The notes below the pieces were generated by a model, which saw only the letters and a list, made by a program, of their open reading frames with translations, did not search any database and was not told the DNA's origin. Below, one piece after another: positions 28,914 to 38,112 of a DNA stretch of 64,000 nt. Within the stretch, counting starts at the first letter, position 1. Each line of letters starts with the position of its first letter. The stretch comes from an uncultured Methylococcales bacterium (GTDB lineage: Bacteria; Pseudomonadota; Gammaproteobacteria; Methylococcales; Methylomonadaceae), in the NCBI GenBank assembly GCA_903902705.1, contig CAIUVX010000139.1, positions 1 through 64,000 of the forward strand, read 5' to 3'. A program made the translations under genes and the position numbers.

Positions 28914-30272
28914 ATGGAAACCTACCTGCCCCTGATTCTAACTACGCTGACTGAATGGTTGCAACTAACCATCGAGCATCCTTTATACGCCGCCGCGTTA
29001 GTCATCGGTGTGTGGTTACTAACCGCACTGCTGTATAGCATCAGAATTTCTGGGCTAACTAAAAATAATGTTGCCATTGAACAGGCGAAAATTGCCGCAG
29101 AAGCTAATCTCACTACTGCACAACAACAACTCCAGCAAGCACAAGACCAGTTAACCACAGTTACTGAACAACAAACGCAAAGCCAACGTTTGGCGGACAC
29201 TGAAAAACAACGTGCTTCAAGCGCGGAACAGCAACTGATTAAACGTAATCAACAAATTGGTGTGATTATTCAAAATCTAGCCAGTAGTTTTGATAGTGGA
29301 GAACGTCCATTACCTGTCACCGAAGACCTTAACGCTGACGATTTGTGGCAACAGCACGATAAAATTATTCATCAATTGATTGAACGTTTGCATACAGAGC
29401 AACTTGCCAAAACAGAATTACAAAAATTTTATCAAGCAGAAAAAGATAAAGTTTCTGCAACAGACGCACAATTATCAAGCTTGCACGCTCACTTGGATAG
29501 CCAAAATAGCTTGATTTCAACGTTGCAACAACAATTGACCAACGCACTACAACATCAAACCAATCTAGCGCAGATTACGCCAGTTGAAACGGGTAACATT
29601 GAGCAAACAACGCCCACTTCCAATAACCTAGCATCGGTTGATGAACCAGCTGAAAAACTCAAAAGCTTATTTAAAAAGCCTGTTCAGCAACAGCCTTCAA
29701 TTACGCCAGTACAAAACATCGCGCCTCCTATCGTAACTCAGACGGCAACGGTTTTAGTGGACGATAAAAAAATAGCAGCCGAGCCTGAGCCAGTGGTAGC
29801 ACCAAAACCTGCACCTGTTGAAGAGATTGCTGAAAAAACCAGTAATGTCGCTGCATTAAAAGGTTTGTACCAAAAATTCACCACAGCAAAACCAGACGCT
29901 GTTAAACCTGAATCAGTGGTAGCATCAAAACCTGCACCCGTTGAAGAAGTTGCTGAAAAAACCAGTAATGTTGCTGCATTAAAAGGCTTGTACCAAAAAT
30001 TTAGCACGACTAAAGCAGAACAAGTAGAAATCGTTCCTGAGCCTAAACCACAAGTAATAGAGCCTGTTGTAAAAATAATTGAGGAAACCGCCGCTCCAGT
30101 TGAACAAATAAAACCAGCGGCACCTCGTAGCTTTACGCCGACTAAACGTCCTGAAGTCAAACCACTCACTATTGAACCGTCTAGTCGTATCGATGAAGCC
30201 GCCGATCTAATTACTGAAAAAGTCGATAAACTGAAAAACTTATACGGTAAATTCTTCTCCAAAAAAGATTAA
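28914..30272 (+). CDS. Membrane-anchored coiled-coil protein with repeated LKxLYxKF motifs
   Basis: 452 residues; family not recognised. One transmembrane segment near the N-terminus (AAALVIGVWLLTALLYSI, about 26-43) is followed by a Gln/Ala-rich coiled coil to about residue 220, a low-complexity Pro/Glu/Val region and a Lys-rich end. A roughly 40-residue module is repeated twice (about 290-370; KPAPVEE(I/V)AEKTSNVAALKG). A short motif occurs four times: EKLKSLFKKP, ALKGLYQKF twice and KLKNLYGKFF at the C-terminus. It resembles a scaffold with docking motifs. GAGGACACTTT precedes the ATG. A hairpin after the stop separates it from cysD. Confidence 0.75.
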   Translation: METYLPLILTTLTEWLQLTIEHPLYAAALVIGVWLLTALLYSIRISGLTKNNVAIEQAKIAAEANLTTAQQQLQQAQDQLTTVTEQQTQSQRLADTEKQRASSAEQQLIKRNQQIGVIIQNLASSFDSGERPLPVTEDLNADDLWQQHDKIIHQLIERLHTEQLAKTELQKFYQAEKDKVSATDAQLSSLHAHLDSQNSLISTLQQQLTNALQHQTNLAQITPVETGNIEQTTPTSNNLASVDEPAEKLKSLFKKPVQQQPSITPVQNIAPPIVTQTATVLVDDKKIAAEPEPVVAPKPAPVEEIAEKTSNVAALKGLYQKFTTAKPDAVKPESVVASKPAPVEEVAEKTSNVAALKGLYQKFSTTKAEQVEIVPEPKPQVIEPVVKIIEETAAPVEQIKPAAPRSFTPTKRPEVKPLTIEPSSRIDEAADLITEKVDKLKNLYGKFFSKKD

Positions 30273-30289
30273 CAAATAGGCGAGTTCTA

Positions 30290-30318
30290 GCGTGAAGACG
30301 TTGCACTGCAACGTCTCA
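30290..30318 (+). terminator. Terminator hairpin after the coiled-coil gene
   Basis: AGACGTTGCA and TGCAACGTCT (30296-30316) pair perfectly, the stem extending outward through GTGA/CAC with a bulge, and TTTTC follows. It lies 18 bases after the stop codon. Confidence 0.75.
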
Positions 30319-30467
30319 CTTTTCAAACATACCGCCACCCGCGTTAAACAATCAATACTGCTAACTTCACAACTGCACCGATTTTTATCATCCTGATAAT
30401 TACTGTAGAATACCCAGTTTTATTGAGCTTGCTCTCCTCATGACATCACCCTCCCGATGGATTTTTA

Positions 30468-31376
30468 ATGACCGATTATAAATTAACCCACCTGAAAGAA
30501 CTCGAAGCGGAAAGCATCCACATCATTCGTGAAGTTGCCGCTGAATTTGAGCGTCCTGTGATGCTGTACTCCGTCGGTAAAGATTCTGCCGTCATGTTAC
30601 ATCTGACCATGAAAGCGTTTTACCCCGCAAAACCGCCCTTCCCGATGATGCACGTTGACACCACTTGGAAATTCAAAGAAATGATTGAATTTCGCGATTA
30701 TATGGTAAAAAAATTGGGGCTAGAACTCATCATCCACGTCAATCAAGACGGCGTAGATCAAGGCATCGGACCATTCACCCACGGCAGTAAAAAACACACT
30801 GACGTGATGAAAACCGACGGCTTAAAACAAGCCCTAGACAAACACCAATTTGATGCCGCTTTCGGTGGCGCAAGACGTGATGAAGAAAAATCCCGCGCAA
30901 AAGAGCGTGTATATTCTTTCCGTGATAAAAACCACCGCTGGGATCCAAAAAATCAACGCCCAGAATTGTGGAATATCTACAACGGCAAAATCGACAAAGG
31001 CGAAAGTATCCGTGTATTCCCCTTATCCAACTGGACAGAATTGGACATCTGGCAATACATCCACTTAGAAAGTATTCCCATCGTGCCGCTCTATTTTGCC
31101 AAAGAACGCCCTGTGGTTGAGCGTGATGGAATGTTAATCATGGTCGATGATGAGCGTATGCCCATCGGTGAAAACGAAAAAGTGGAAATGAAAAAAGTAC
31201 GTTTTCGTACGTTAGGCTGTTATCCGCTCACAGGCGCAGTTGAATCCGAAGCCACCACGCTACCCGAAATCATTCAAGAAATGCTGTTGACCACTACTTC
31301 TGAAAGACAAGGACGCTTAATCGACCACGACCAAGCTGGATCTATGGAACAGAAGAAACGCGAAGGGTATTTTTAG
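30468..31376 (+). CDS. cysD: Sulfate adenylyltransferase subunit 2
   Basis: 302 residues, normal length. [21 protein letters not shown], the PP-loop [28 protein letters not shown] and [20 protein letters not shown] are all typical. With CysN it makes adenosine 5'-phosphosulfate from sulfate and ATP for cysteine synthesis. In most gammaproteobacteria cysN follows directly; here 2.3 kb with three genes comes between. A leader of nearly 200 bases precedes it, with TAGAAT near 30407 as a possible -10. Confidence 0.97.
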   Translation: MTDYKLTHLKELEAESIHIIREVAAEFERPVMLYSVGKDSAVMLHLTMKAFYPAKPPFPMMHVDTTWKFKEMIEFRDYMVKKLGLELIIHVNQDGVDQGIGPFTHGSKKHTDVMKTDGLKQALDKHQFDAAFGGARRDEEKSRAKERVYSFRDKNHRWDPKNQRPELWNIYNGKIDKGESIRVFPLSNWTELDIWQYIHLESIPIVPLYFAKERPVVERDGMLIMVDDERMPIGENEKVEMKKVRFRTLGCYPLTGAVESEATTLPEIIQEMLLTTTSERQGRLIDHDQAGSMEQKKREGYF

Positions 31377-31406
31377 TCAACTTTACCGATTAAAAGGAGA
31401 AGTAAT

Positions 31407-31868
31407 ATGGCGGCAACACGAAGTTTATATGACAGTGATTTTTACGCATGGGCATTACACAACGCTGCTTTGCTAAAAGCCAAACGCTTTGATGAGTTGG
31501 ATTTCGATCATTTGGTTGAGGAAATAGAAAGCATGGGCAAAAGTGAAGGGCGTGAATTAAATAATCGCTTAAAAGAATTATTGATGCACTTGCTAAAATG
31601 GCAATATCAATCCGAGCGTCAAAGCCGCAGTTGGCTTAACTCTATTAATAAACAACGGATTGGTATTGACGAAGTATTGGATGAAAATCCCAGTTTGAAA
31701 TACGAGCTTGAAGACCGTTTTCAGCAAAGTTATAAATATGCCCGCCGTTATGTTGCTACTGAAACGCGATTGCCACTAAGCACTTTTCCTGAACAATGTC
31801 CTTATTCTTTGCAAGAAGCATTGGATGCTGATTTTTTGCCCGATACAGAAAATTTAAGTCATGATTAA
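31407..31868 (+). CDS. DUF29 family protein
   Basis: 153 residues. LYDSDFYAWALHNAALLKAK, FDHLVEEIESMGKSEGRELNNRL and LLMHLLKWQYQ are the DUF29 hallmark. The function is unknown; such genes are common, often multi-copy and mobile in cyanobacteria and gammaproteobacteria. A strong AAAGGAG precedes the ATG, 30 bases after cysD. It overlaps the start of the ATPase gene by 8 bases. Whether it is a functional part of the ATPase module or separate cargo cannot be decided here. Confidence 0.88.
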   Translation: MAATRSLYDSDFYAWALHNAALLKAKRFDELDFDHLVEEIESMGKSEGRELNNRLKELLMHLLKWQYQSERQSRSWLNSINKQRIGIDEVLDENPSLKYELEDRFQQSYKYARRYVATETRLPLSTFPEQCPYSLQEALDADFLPDTENLSHD

Positions 31869-33009
31869 CCGCGCTGAACTCAAAAATTTTGGGCCAATAA
31901 AAGAATTGGATTGGCAGAATTTAGGCAAAATTAACCTTATCATTGGCAATAACGGTTGTGGTAAATCATTTTTGCTTAAAGCTTTATATAGCGCGGTTCG
32001 TACTTTGGAAGACTACAGACGTGGTGATAATCCAGAGAGTGCTACTGATATTTTGACAAAAAATCTCCGTTGGACATTTCAACCTGATGAAATCGGTGAT
32101 TTGGTAAAAGACCAAGAGATTGTGGTTAAAGAAGAATACATAGAACCAAACGTAGAGTTTTTGGATAAGGAAGTATTATTATCGTTCAGTATGTTTTTTA
32201 ATCAACAAAACTTTAGCTATGAATTTGCTAATGATTTTAGTAGACCTAATATTTCAAAAAACCAAGTAACCCCACGAACAGATAATTCCATTTTTTTACC
32301 TGCCAAAGAAGTCTTATCACTGCACCATATTATTTTAACAACTGTATTACGGGATAGATTATTTGGTTTTGATAATACCTATTTTGATTTAGCGATAGCG
32401 TTGCAAACACCTCCATCAGATATTCCTGTGTATTTCGGTTTTGCAGAGGATGTAGATTCAAAAGGATTTTGTCAAGCACCATTTTACAATCAGGAATCGC
32501 TAATACGAGGACACGGTTCTAACGATTTCAATCAGGTACGAAATCTTTTAGAAGGTATGATTGGCGGTAGAATCGAGTTTAATGAAGTTAGAAAACGTTG
32601 GTATTTCAGACAAGGAGAGCAACGTTTTCCTATGGGAGTAACTGCCGAAGGCATTAAAAAAATTGCCATATTGGATACATTGCTAGGTAATGGCTATTTA
32701 AATGAAAATTCTATTATTTTTATTGATGAGCCAGAATCAGCCTTGCATCCAAAAGCTATTGCTGACCTGCTTGATATTATTGCCGTACTCGCTAATCACG
32801 GCATTCAATTTTTTCTAGCTAGCCATTCCTATTTTGTCATCAAAAAATTATTTTTAATTGCCCAAGAACAACAAATGTCCATTCCCGTGCTTTCTTATCA
32901 AAATGATGAATGGGTACAATCTGATTTAAAAAATGATTTACCAGATAATCCAATCATTGATGAATCTATTAAATTGTATGAACAACAATTAGACCTATCT
33001 GACTGTTAA
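31861..33009 (+). CDS. AAA (ABC-like) ATPase, candidate defence-module sensor
   Basis: 382 residues. RAELKNFGPIKELDW leads to Walker A GNNGCGKS at residues 29-36. A signature-like VTAEGIKKIA lies near 260, Walker B IIFIDEPESALHP near 286 and the H-loop ASHS near 320. This is the compact SMC/RecF-type fold of AAA_15/AAA_21 proteins found in OLD, Septu PtuA, PARIS AriA and Lhr-like defence ATPases. The insert between the motifs is short and lacks a Toprim domain, so the effector must be separate. The next gene begins at the very next base after the stop, implying strict coupling. AT-rich compared with cysD and cysN. Confidence 0.85.
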   Translation: MINRAELKNFGPIKELDWQNLGKINLIIGNNGCGKSFLLKALYSAVRTLEDYRRGDNPESATDILTKNLRWTFQPDEIGDLVKDQEIVVKEEYIEPNVEFLDKEVLLSFSMFFNQQNFSYEFANDFSRPNISKNQVTPRTDNSIFLPAKEVLSLHHIILTTVLRDRLFGFDNTYFDLAIALQTPPSDIPVYFGFAEDVDSKGFCQAPFYNQESLIRGHGSNDFNQVRNLLEGMIGGRIEFNEVRKRWYFRQGEQRFPMGVTAEGIKKIAILDTLLGNGYLNENSIIFIDEPESALHPKAIADLLDIIAVLANHGIQFFLASHSYFVIKKLFLIAQEQQMSIPVLSYQNDEWVQSDLKNDLPDNPIIDESIKLYEQQLDLSDC

Positions 33010-33651
33010 ATGCGAAAAACAATTGATGACCTTGGTCAAATTACAATTGAAGAATCAGGTATGCGTTTTGGTTCATATTCAAGTGATGAAATTTTTGATA
33101 TTGAAGAAAGCAGTATACACAAGGGTATACGGCAAGAAGGTGTTCAAACCGCTGAATTTTTATTATTTAAAATCAAAAAAAATAAACCAATAGTGTTGAT
33201 TATTGAAGCAAAACGAACTGCTCCAAAAGTTCTAAATCAAACACGAATTGATAAATTCGTAAAAACTGAGAAAGAAAAAATAAAATCAGAAACAAATATA
33301 ACCTTTTTCTTTGATACGCTTGAAAAACGATTAAAACACGATGAATTTTTCAATGACATAAAAGGAAAATTCAGAGACACACTTGCACTATTTATTGCTA
33401 TGCGTTTGAATCGACATAACGAAAAAAGTGACGCATTACCCCCAAGATTTACACAAATTGACTTGTCAGAAATATGTTTTGAATTTGTCCTCGTTATCAA
33501 AGAGCAAGACCCAAGCTGGCGACAAGATTTACAAAACAAAGTTGAAAAGGAACTAAACCCAATACTTAAAATATGGAACTTGTCACCAACCTCTGTTCAA
33601 GTTATTGATGAAGCAAGAGCTAAAAAACGCGGCTTAATTGCGAATAACTGA
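33010..33651 (+). CDS. PD-(D/E)xK nuclease-like protein, candidate effector
   Basis: 213 residues; no family recognised. Residues 42-70 read as a nuclease core strand pair: QTAEFLLFKI, then PIVLIIEAKRTAP, with E49, E66 and K68 fitting the acid...ExK pattern (Glu where Asp is more usual). Two Lys-rich helices follow, then a C-terminal domain with FCFEFVLVIKEQ-like strands (SEICFEFVLVIKEQDPSWR). It has no signal peptide. It starts immediately after the ATPase stop with no gap and is very AT-rich, which suggests acquisition together with that gene. A nuclease effector controlled by the ATPase is the working idea; it could also be a non-catalytic accessory. Confidence 0.65.
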   Translation: MRKTIDDLGQITIEESGMRFGSYSSDEIFDIEESSIHKGIRQEGVQTAEFLLFKIKKNKPIVLIIEAKRTAPKVLNQTRIDKFVKTEKEKIKSETNITFFFDTLEKRLKHDEFFNDIKGKFRDTLALFIAMRLNRHNEKSDALPPRFTQIDLSEICFEFVLVIKEQDPSWRQDLQNKVEKELNPILKIWNLSPTSVQVIDEARAKKRGLIANN

Positions 33652-33691
33652 GTTTTGCAACTTTAAAATATTTTTTAGGAAATAAAAAACC

Positions 33692-35320
33692 ATGTCCCAC
33701 CAATCCGATTTAATCAGCACTGATATAGATGCTTACTTAGCACAACACGAACGCAAAGAATTATTACGTTTTTTAACCTGCGGCAATGTCGATGATGGAA
33801 AAAGTACCCTCATTGGGCGTTTGTTATACGATTCTAAAATGATTTATGAAGACCAGTTGGCTGCGGTGCAATCCGATAGCGTCAAATCTGGTACGACAGG
33901 CGCGGGTAAAATCGATCTCGCGTTGCTGGTCGATGGTTTGCAAGCGGAGCGCGAGCAAGGCATTACTATTGACGTGGCTTACCGTTATTTTTCGACCTCA
34001 ACACGCAAATTTATTATTGCCGATACGCCAGGGCATGAACAATATACCCGCAATATGGCAACAGGTGCGTCTACCTGTGACTTGGCGATTATTTTGATTG
34101 ATGCCCGTTATGGTGTGCAAACTCAAACTAAACGCCATAGCTTTATCGTGTCTTTATTGGGCATTCAACACGTCATTGTTGCTGTCAATAAGATGGACTT
34201 GATGGGCTACAGTGAAGACGTGTTTAATAAAATTAAGCAAGATTATTTAGCTTTTACCCATAGTTTAGATTTACACGATATTTGTTTTATTCCGATGTCA
34301 GCATTAGATGGCGATAACGTGGTCAATGCTAGTGAGAATATGCCTTGGTTTACGGGTGATTCATTAATGACAGCTCTTAATAGCATCAAAATTGCCGACG
34401 ATCACAATTTTGTCGATGCACGGTTTCCTGTGCAGTATGTCAACCGCCCTAATTTAGATTTTCGTGGCTTTTGCGGTACAGTCGCATCGGGTGTGTTTAA
34501 TCAAGGCGATACCGTTACAGCATTACCGTCGGGTAAATCCAGCAAAATTAAATCTATCGTTACATACAACGGTGAAATAGCACGCGCATTTCCACCGATG
34601 GCAGTCACATTCACATTGGAAGATGAAATTGATGTCAGTCGTGGTGATACATTAGTCGGCAATCAAACCATCCCTGCAACCATTACCGATAAATTCAAAG
34701 CTACCTTGGTGTGGATGACAGAACAGCCGTTAATTGCAGGACGGCAATATACGATTAAATTAGCAACCCGCAGTGTATCAGGTTCGGTGTCACTGATTCA
34801 TCACCGTATTGATGTCAATACCTTAGAACATCACGATGCCAAAGAGTTAAAACTCAATGAAATTGGCTCTTGCACGGTATCGGTTAATGCACCCGTGGTG
34901 ATAGACCCGTACAAAACCAACAAAGGCACGGGCGCGTTTATTATCATCGACCGCTTAACCAATGGCACAGTGGGCGCGGGTATGATTACGGGCATTCATG
35001 ACGATGAGATGCACACACCTGTTAGCTTAGAAGAACGTGCCGCCCGTTTTAGCCAAGTACCGACCGCTGTTTCATTGATAGGTTCTTTGCGTAGCGACGT
35101 GGCTTATCAATTGGAGCGACGCTTATTTGATAACGGTCATGCAACGACGGTGTTAGAAACTGAGGCGACGGCTTTATTGATTAACACGATTAAAAACGCG
35201 GGCTTGATTGGTTTGTTTACTAACAGTCATACTGATTTAGCTGGAGTGATTTTTGATACCGATAAGCAAACGCTGGATGAAATTTACGCGTTGTTGAAAG
35301 AGCAAAAAATCATTTATTGA
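33692..35320 (+). CDS. cysN: Sulfate adenylyltransferase subunit 1 (GTPase)
   Basis: 542 residues. G1 [15 protein letters not shown], switch [16 protein letters not shown]3 [12 protein letters not shown] and G4 NKMDL, then the EF-Tu-like domains II and III. It drives APS synthesis by CysD through GTP hydrolysis. It is about 65 residues longer than the E. coli protein. The C-terminal part, from [22 protein letters not shown], resembles the start of an APS kinase whose P-loop has decayed. TAGGAAATAAAAAACC precedes the ATG. Separated from cysD by three unrelated genes. Confidence 0.95.
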   Translation: MSHQSDLISTDIDAYLAQHERKELLRFLTCGNVDDGKSTLIGRLLYDSKMIYEDQLAAVQSDSVKSGTTGAGKIDLALLVDGLQAEREQGITIDVAYRYFSTSTRKFIIADTPGHEQYTRNMATGASTCDLAIILIDARYGVQTQTKRHSFIVSLLGIQHVIVAVNKMDLMGYSEDVFNKIKQDYLAFTHSLDLHDICFIPMSALDGDNVVNASENMPWFTGDSLMTALNSIKIADDHNFVDARFPVQYVNRPNLDFRGFCGTVASGVFNQGDTVTALPSGKSSKIKSIVTYNGEIARAFPPMAVTFTLEDEIDVSRGDTLVGNQTIPATITDKFKATLVWMTEQPLIAGRQYTIKLATRSVSGSVSLIHHRIDVNTLEHHDAKELKLNEIGSCTVSVNAPVVIDPYKTNKGTGAFIIIDRLTNGTVGAGMITGIHDDEMHTPVSLEERAARFSQVPTAVSLIGSLRSDVAYQLERRLFDNGHATTVLETEATALLINTIKNAGLIGLFTNSHTDLAGVIFDTDKQTLDEIYALLKEQKIIY

Positions 35321-35330
35321 TTGTTATAGC

Positions 35331-35362
35331 AGGAGTCCAATAGCTGAAGCTATTGGACTCCT
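35331..35362. terminator. Bidirectional terminator between cysN and sdhA
   Basis: AGGAGTCCAATAGCT and AGCTATTGGACTCCT form a perfect 15-bp stem with a 2-base loop between two convergent genes. The core CCAATAGC/GCTATTGG recurs at 53006-53031 (shorter) and 54393-54412, so it is also a small repeat family. Confidence 0.8.
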
Positions 35363-35372
35363 GTATCAGTGC

Positions 35373-37151
35373 TTAATAAACCCGTTCTTTCGGGGGAATC
35401 ATCTCCACATCATCAGTCAGCGTGTATAAATGCACGGGGCGATAAGCGATTTTGACTTGCTCATCAATCAGCCATGTTAGCGTGTGTTTCATCCAGTTGG
35501 TATCATCACGGTTGGGATAATCTTCTCTGGCGTGTCCGCCTCGACTTTCATGACGATTGCCAGCGGCATTAATAGCGACCTTGGCTTGTGCGAGTAAATT
35601 ATCCAATTCTAAGGTTTCAACTAAATCAGTATTCCAGATTAGCGATTTATCTTTAACGCCGACTTCTGCAAAGGTTTTGCTGATGTCTGCCATTGCCGAG
35701 ATACCTTCATCCAGTGTGACTTGGGTTCTAAACACCGCTGCTTTGCTTTGCATGGTTTTTTGCATCGCTAAACGAATCTCCGCCACATTGCGGACACCGT
35801 TGGCATTGCGAATGCTGTCAAAACGCGCCAGTGCTGCATCGCAAGCAGTGGCGGCGAGTGGTTTATGTGGAGTTCCTAGTTGAATTAGTTCGGCGCAACG
35901 AATAGCGGCAGAGCGTCCAAAGACCACTAAATCCAGCAATGAGTTTGAGCCTAAACGATTTGCACCGTGTACCGAGACACACGCGGCTTCACCAATCGCC
36001 ATTAAACCTGTCACCACTTTATCGGGATTATCACCGTCTAAGGTAACGACTTCGGCTTTGTAATTAGTCGGTATGCCACCCATGTTGTAATGCACGGTAG
36101 GCAAGACAGGAATTGGCTCTTTGGTGACATCAACACCCGCAAAAATGCGTGAAGTTTCAGCAATTCCAGGTAAACGCTCGTGTATCAACGCGGGGTCTAA
36201 GTGTTCTAAATGCAGATAAATATGATCTTTATTTTTTCCTACGCCACGTCCTTCATGAATTTCAATGGTCATTGCGCGACTGACCACATCACGCGAAGCT
36301 AAATCTTTAGCAGACGGTGCGTAGCGTTCCATAAAACGTTCGCCTTCGGAGTTGGTTAAATAACCACCCTCCCCTCTTACGCCTTCGGTAATTAAACAGC
36401 CAGAACCATAAATGCCTGTGGGATGAAATTGAATAAATTCCATGTCTTGTAACGGTAAGCCAGCGCGTAATACCATTGCATTACCATCACCTGTGACAGT
36501 ATGCGCAGACGTACAGGAAAAAAACGTGCGCCCATAACCGCCTGTCGCTAACACGGTGACGTGGGCTTTAAATAAATGCAATGAACCATCATCTAAACAC
36601 CACGCTAATACACCACGACATTCACCGTCCTGCATGATTAAATCCAGCACGATGTATTCGACAAAAAACTCAGCGTTATTTTTTATCGCTTGTTGATACA
36701 GGGTGTGCAGAATGGCATGACCTGTTTTATCAGCAGCGGCACAAGTACGTTGTGCTGTGCCTTTGCCATAATGGGTCGTCATACCACCAAAAGCACGTTG
36801 ATAAATTTTGCCGTCTTCGGTACGCGAAAACGGCACGCCATAATGTTCCAATTCAATGACTGCGTTCATGGCTTCGCGACACATATATTCAATCGCGTCT
36901 TGATCGCCTAACCAATCCGAACCTTTGACTGTGTCATAAAAATGAAATCGCCAATCGTCTTCACCCATATTACCGAGCGCGGCACTAATACCACCTTGTG
37001 CAGCGACAGTATGACTACGCGTTGGGAAAACTTTAGAGATACAAGCGGTTTTTAAGCCTTTTTCTGCCATGCCCAATGTAGCGCGTAAACCCGCACCACC
37101 TGCACCGACAACGATGACATCGTATTCGTGTTCTATGATTTTATAAGTCAT
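35373..37151 (-). CDS. sdhA: Succinate dehydrogenase flavoprotein subunit
   Basis: 592 residues from the ATG at 37151, chosen because it lies 2 bases after the sdhD stop and has AGTAGG upstream, and because [21 protein letters not shown] is the family start; a further 27 in-frame codons upstream overlap sdhD. The FAD is attached to the His of SHTVAAQGG. Substrate residues are in [11 protein letters not shown] and [16 protein letters not shown]-terminal [10 protein letters not shown] and YRPVHLYTL are normal. It oxidises succinate to fumarate as complex II. sdhB, normally next, is absent; cysN ends 52 bases away on the opposite strand. Confidence 0.96.
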   Translation of the reverse strand: MTYKIIEHEYDVIVVGAGGAGLRATLGMAEKGLKTACISKVFPTRSHTVAAQGGISAALGNMGEDDWRFHFYDTVKGSDWLGDQDAIEYMCREAMNAVIELEHYGVPFSRTEDGKIYQRAFGGMTTHYGKGTAQRTCAAADKTGHAILHTLYQQAIKNNAEFFVEYIVLDLIMQDGECRGVLAWCLDDGSLHLFKAHVTVLATGGYGRTFFSCTSAHTVTGDGNAMVLRAGLPLQDMEFIQFHPTGIYGSGCLITEGVRGEGGYLTNSEGERFMERYAPSAKDLASRDVVSRAMTIEIHEGRGVGKNKDHIYLHLEHLDPALIHERLPGIAETSRIFAGVDVTKEPIPVLPTVHYNMGGIPTNYKAEVVTLDGDNPDKVVTGLMAIGEAACVSVHGANRLGSNSLLDLVVFGRSAAIRCAELIQLGTPHKPLAATACDAALARFDSIRNANGVRNVAEIRLAMQKTMQSKAAVFRTQVTLDEGISAMADISKTFAEVGVKDKSLIWNTDLVETLELDNLLAQAKVAINAAGNRHESRGGHAREDYPNRDDTNWMKHTLTWLIDEQVKIAYRPVHLYTLTDDVEMIPPKERVY

Positions 37152-37153
37152 GC

Positions 37154-37534
37154 TTAGCCTACTGAAATAACGCGCAACACGGCAAGCACACCCGCCAATG
37201 CTAACAAAAAGAAAACTATATTTACCGTCCAAATGGCTGTTATTTTCATGCCTTCGACAGCAACATAATCTTCAATAACGATTTGTAAACCTAAGGCAGC
37301 ATGATAAAAAACCGCCAATAGCCAAGCGATAATCAGCGTACTGTGTAATGGCGCGGCTAACCACGCCAAGGTTTCTGGATAAGACGCGCTAAAACTCAAA
37401 TTGAGTAAATGAATGGCGACTAATGATAAAGGAATTAGGGCAACAGCGGTGACGCGCTGCATCCACCAATGATGAGTACCTGATTGAGCTGATCCTAAGC
37501 CACGAGCGCGGCTTAATGGTGTTCTGTAGTGCAT
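37154..37534 (-). CDS. sdhD: Succinate dehydrogenase membrane anchor subunit
   Basis: 126 residues from the ATG at 37534, which has GAGGATTTT directly upstream. [24 protein letters not shown] is the typical start. Three transmembrane helices follow. [15 protein letters not shown] contains the haem and quinone-site His/Asp-Tyr residues. It anchors SdhAB in the inner membrane and passes electrons to ubiquinone. Starts 7 bases after the sdhC stop and ends 2 bases before sdhA. Confidence 0.92.
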   Translation of the reverse strand: MHYRTPLSRARGLGSAQSGTHHWWMQRVTAVALIPLSLVAIHLLNLSFSASYPETLAWLAAPLHSTLIIAWLLAVFYHAALGLQIVIEDYVAVEGMKITAIWTVNIVFFLLALAGVLAVLRVISVG

Positions 37535-37541
37535 AAAATCC

Positions 37542-37913
37542 TCACACAAGAGCAATAAAAGTTAAGACGACTGAAGCCGCCAATTCAATCAAGGCATAGC
37601 GTTCTAGCGTTTCTTGCTCAAAGCTGCGTCCTGTATCCCAGATTAAATGCCGCACACCGTGACATAAATGAAAAAACAGCGCGTAAATAAACCCCCAATA
37701 CACCAGTTTTATCAACCAAACATTAAGCAATTGTTGCATAGAAGTATAATCAGCCGCGCCGCCTGCAATTTCCAACAAAATATAAATAACGGCAACTAAG
37801 CCAACGGATAAAAATACCCCCGTCATGCGATGAGTAATAGAAATAATGCCTGTCAGTGGCAATCGATAAGCTTGTAAATGCGGGGAAATTGGTCTGTTAC
37901 TGTGAGTAGGCAT
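37542..37913 (-). CDS. sdhC: Succinate dehydrogenase cytochrome b556 subunit
   Basis: 123 residues. RPISPHLQAYRLPLTGIISITHRMTG is the family signature with the quinone-site Ser/Arg. Three membrane helices are visible, and HLCHGVRHLIWDTG carries the haem b His. First gene of sdhC-sdhD-sdhA. Confidence 0.93.
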   Translation of the reverse strand: MPTHSNRPISPHLQAYRLPLTGIISITHRMTGVFLSVGLVAVIYILLEIAGGAADYTSMQQLLNVWLIKLVYWGFIYALFFHLCHGVRHLIWDTGRSFEQETLERYALIELAASVVLTFIALV

Positions 37914-38030
37914 AATATTATCCAGTGGTTGATTTTTATAGTAAGGGTTCTTTGAGTAAGTCTAAACTATAACGGCTTTAAATTATCAGTTATTTAAGTT
38001 TGTGATAAGTTCATCATAATAAATAAACAC

Positions 38031-38072
38031 CGTCATTCCAGCATGGATTCTGGCATCCATGCCAGAATGACG
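38031..38072. repeat. GTCATTC...GAATGAC palindromic repeat
   Basis: CGTCATTCCAGCATGGAT and ATCCATGCCAGAATGACG are complementary at 16 of 18 positions. This is a well-known style of dispersed repeat in proteobacteria. It lies just downstream of the 1270-residue signalling gene and may help end its transcript. Confidence 0.75.
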
Positions 38073-38112
38073 GGCTTGAAGATTGTCATCTCTAGCAAAA
38101 ATTGAGCAATTT

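Noticed and set aside
30273-30467. CysB-dependent cysD promoter
   Set aside because: A possible -10 (TAGAAT near 30407) exists but no convincing -35 or activator site; not listed as a feature.
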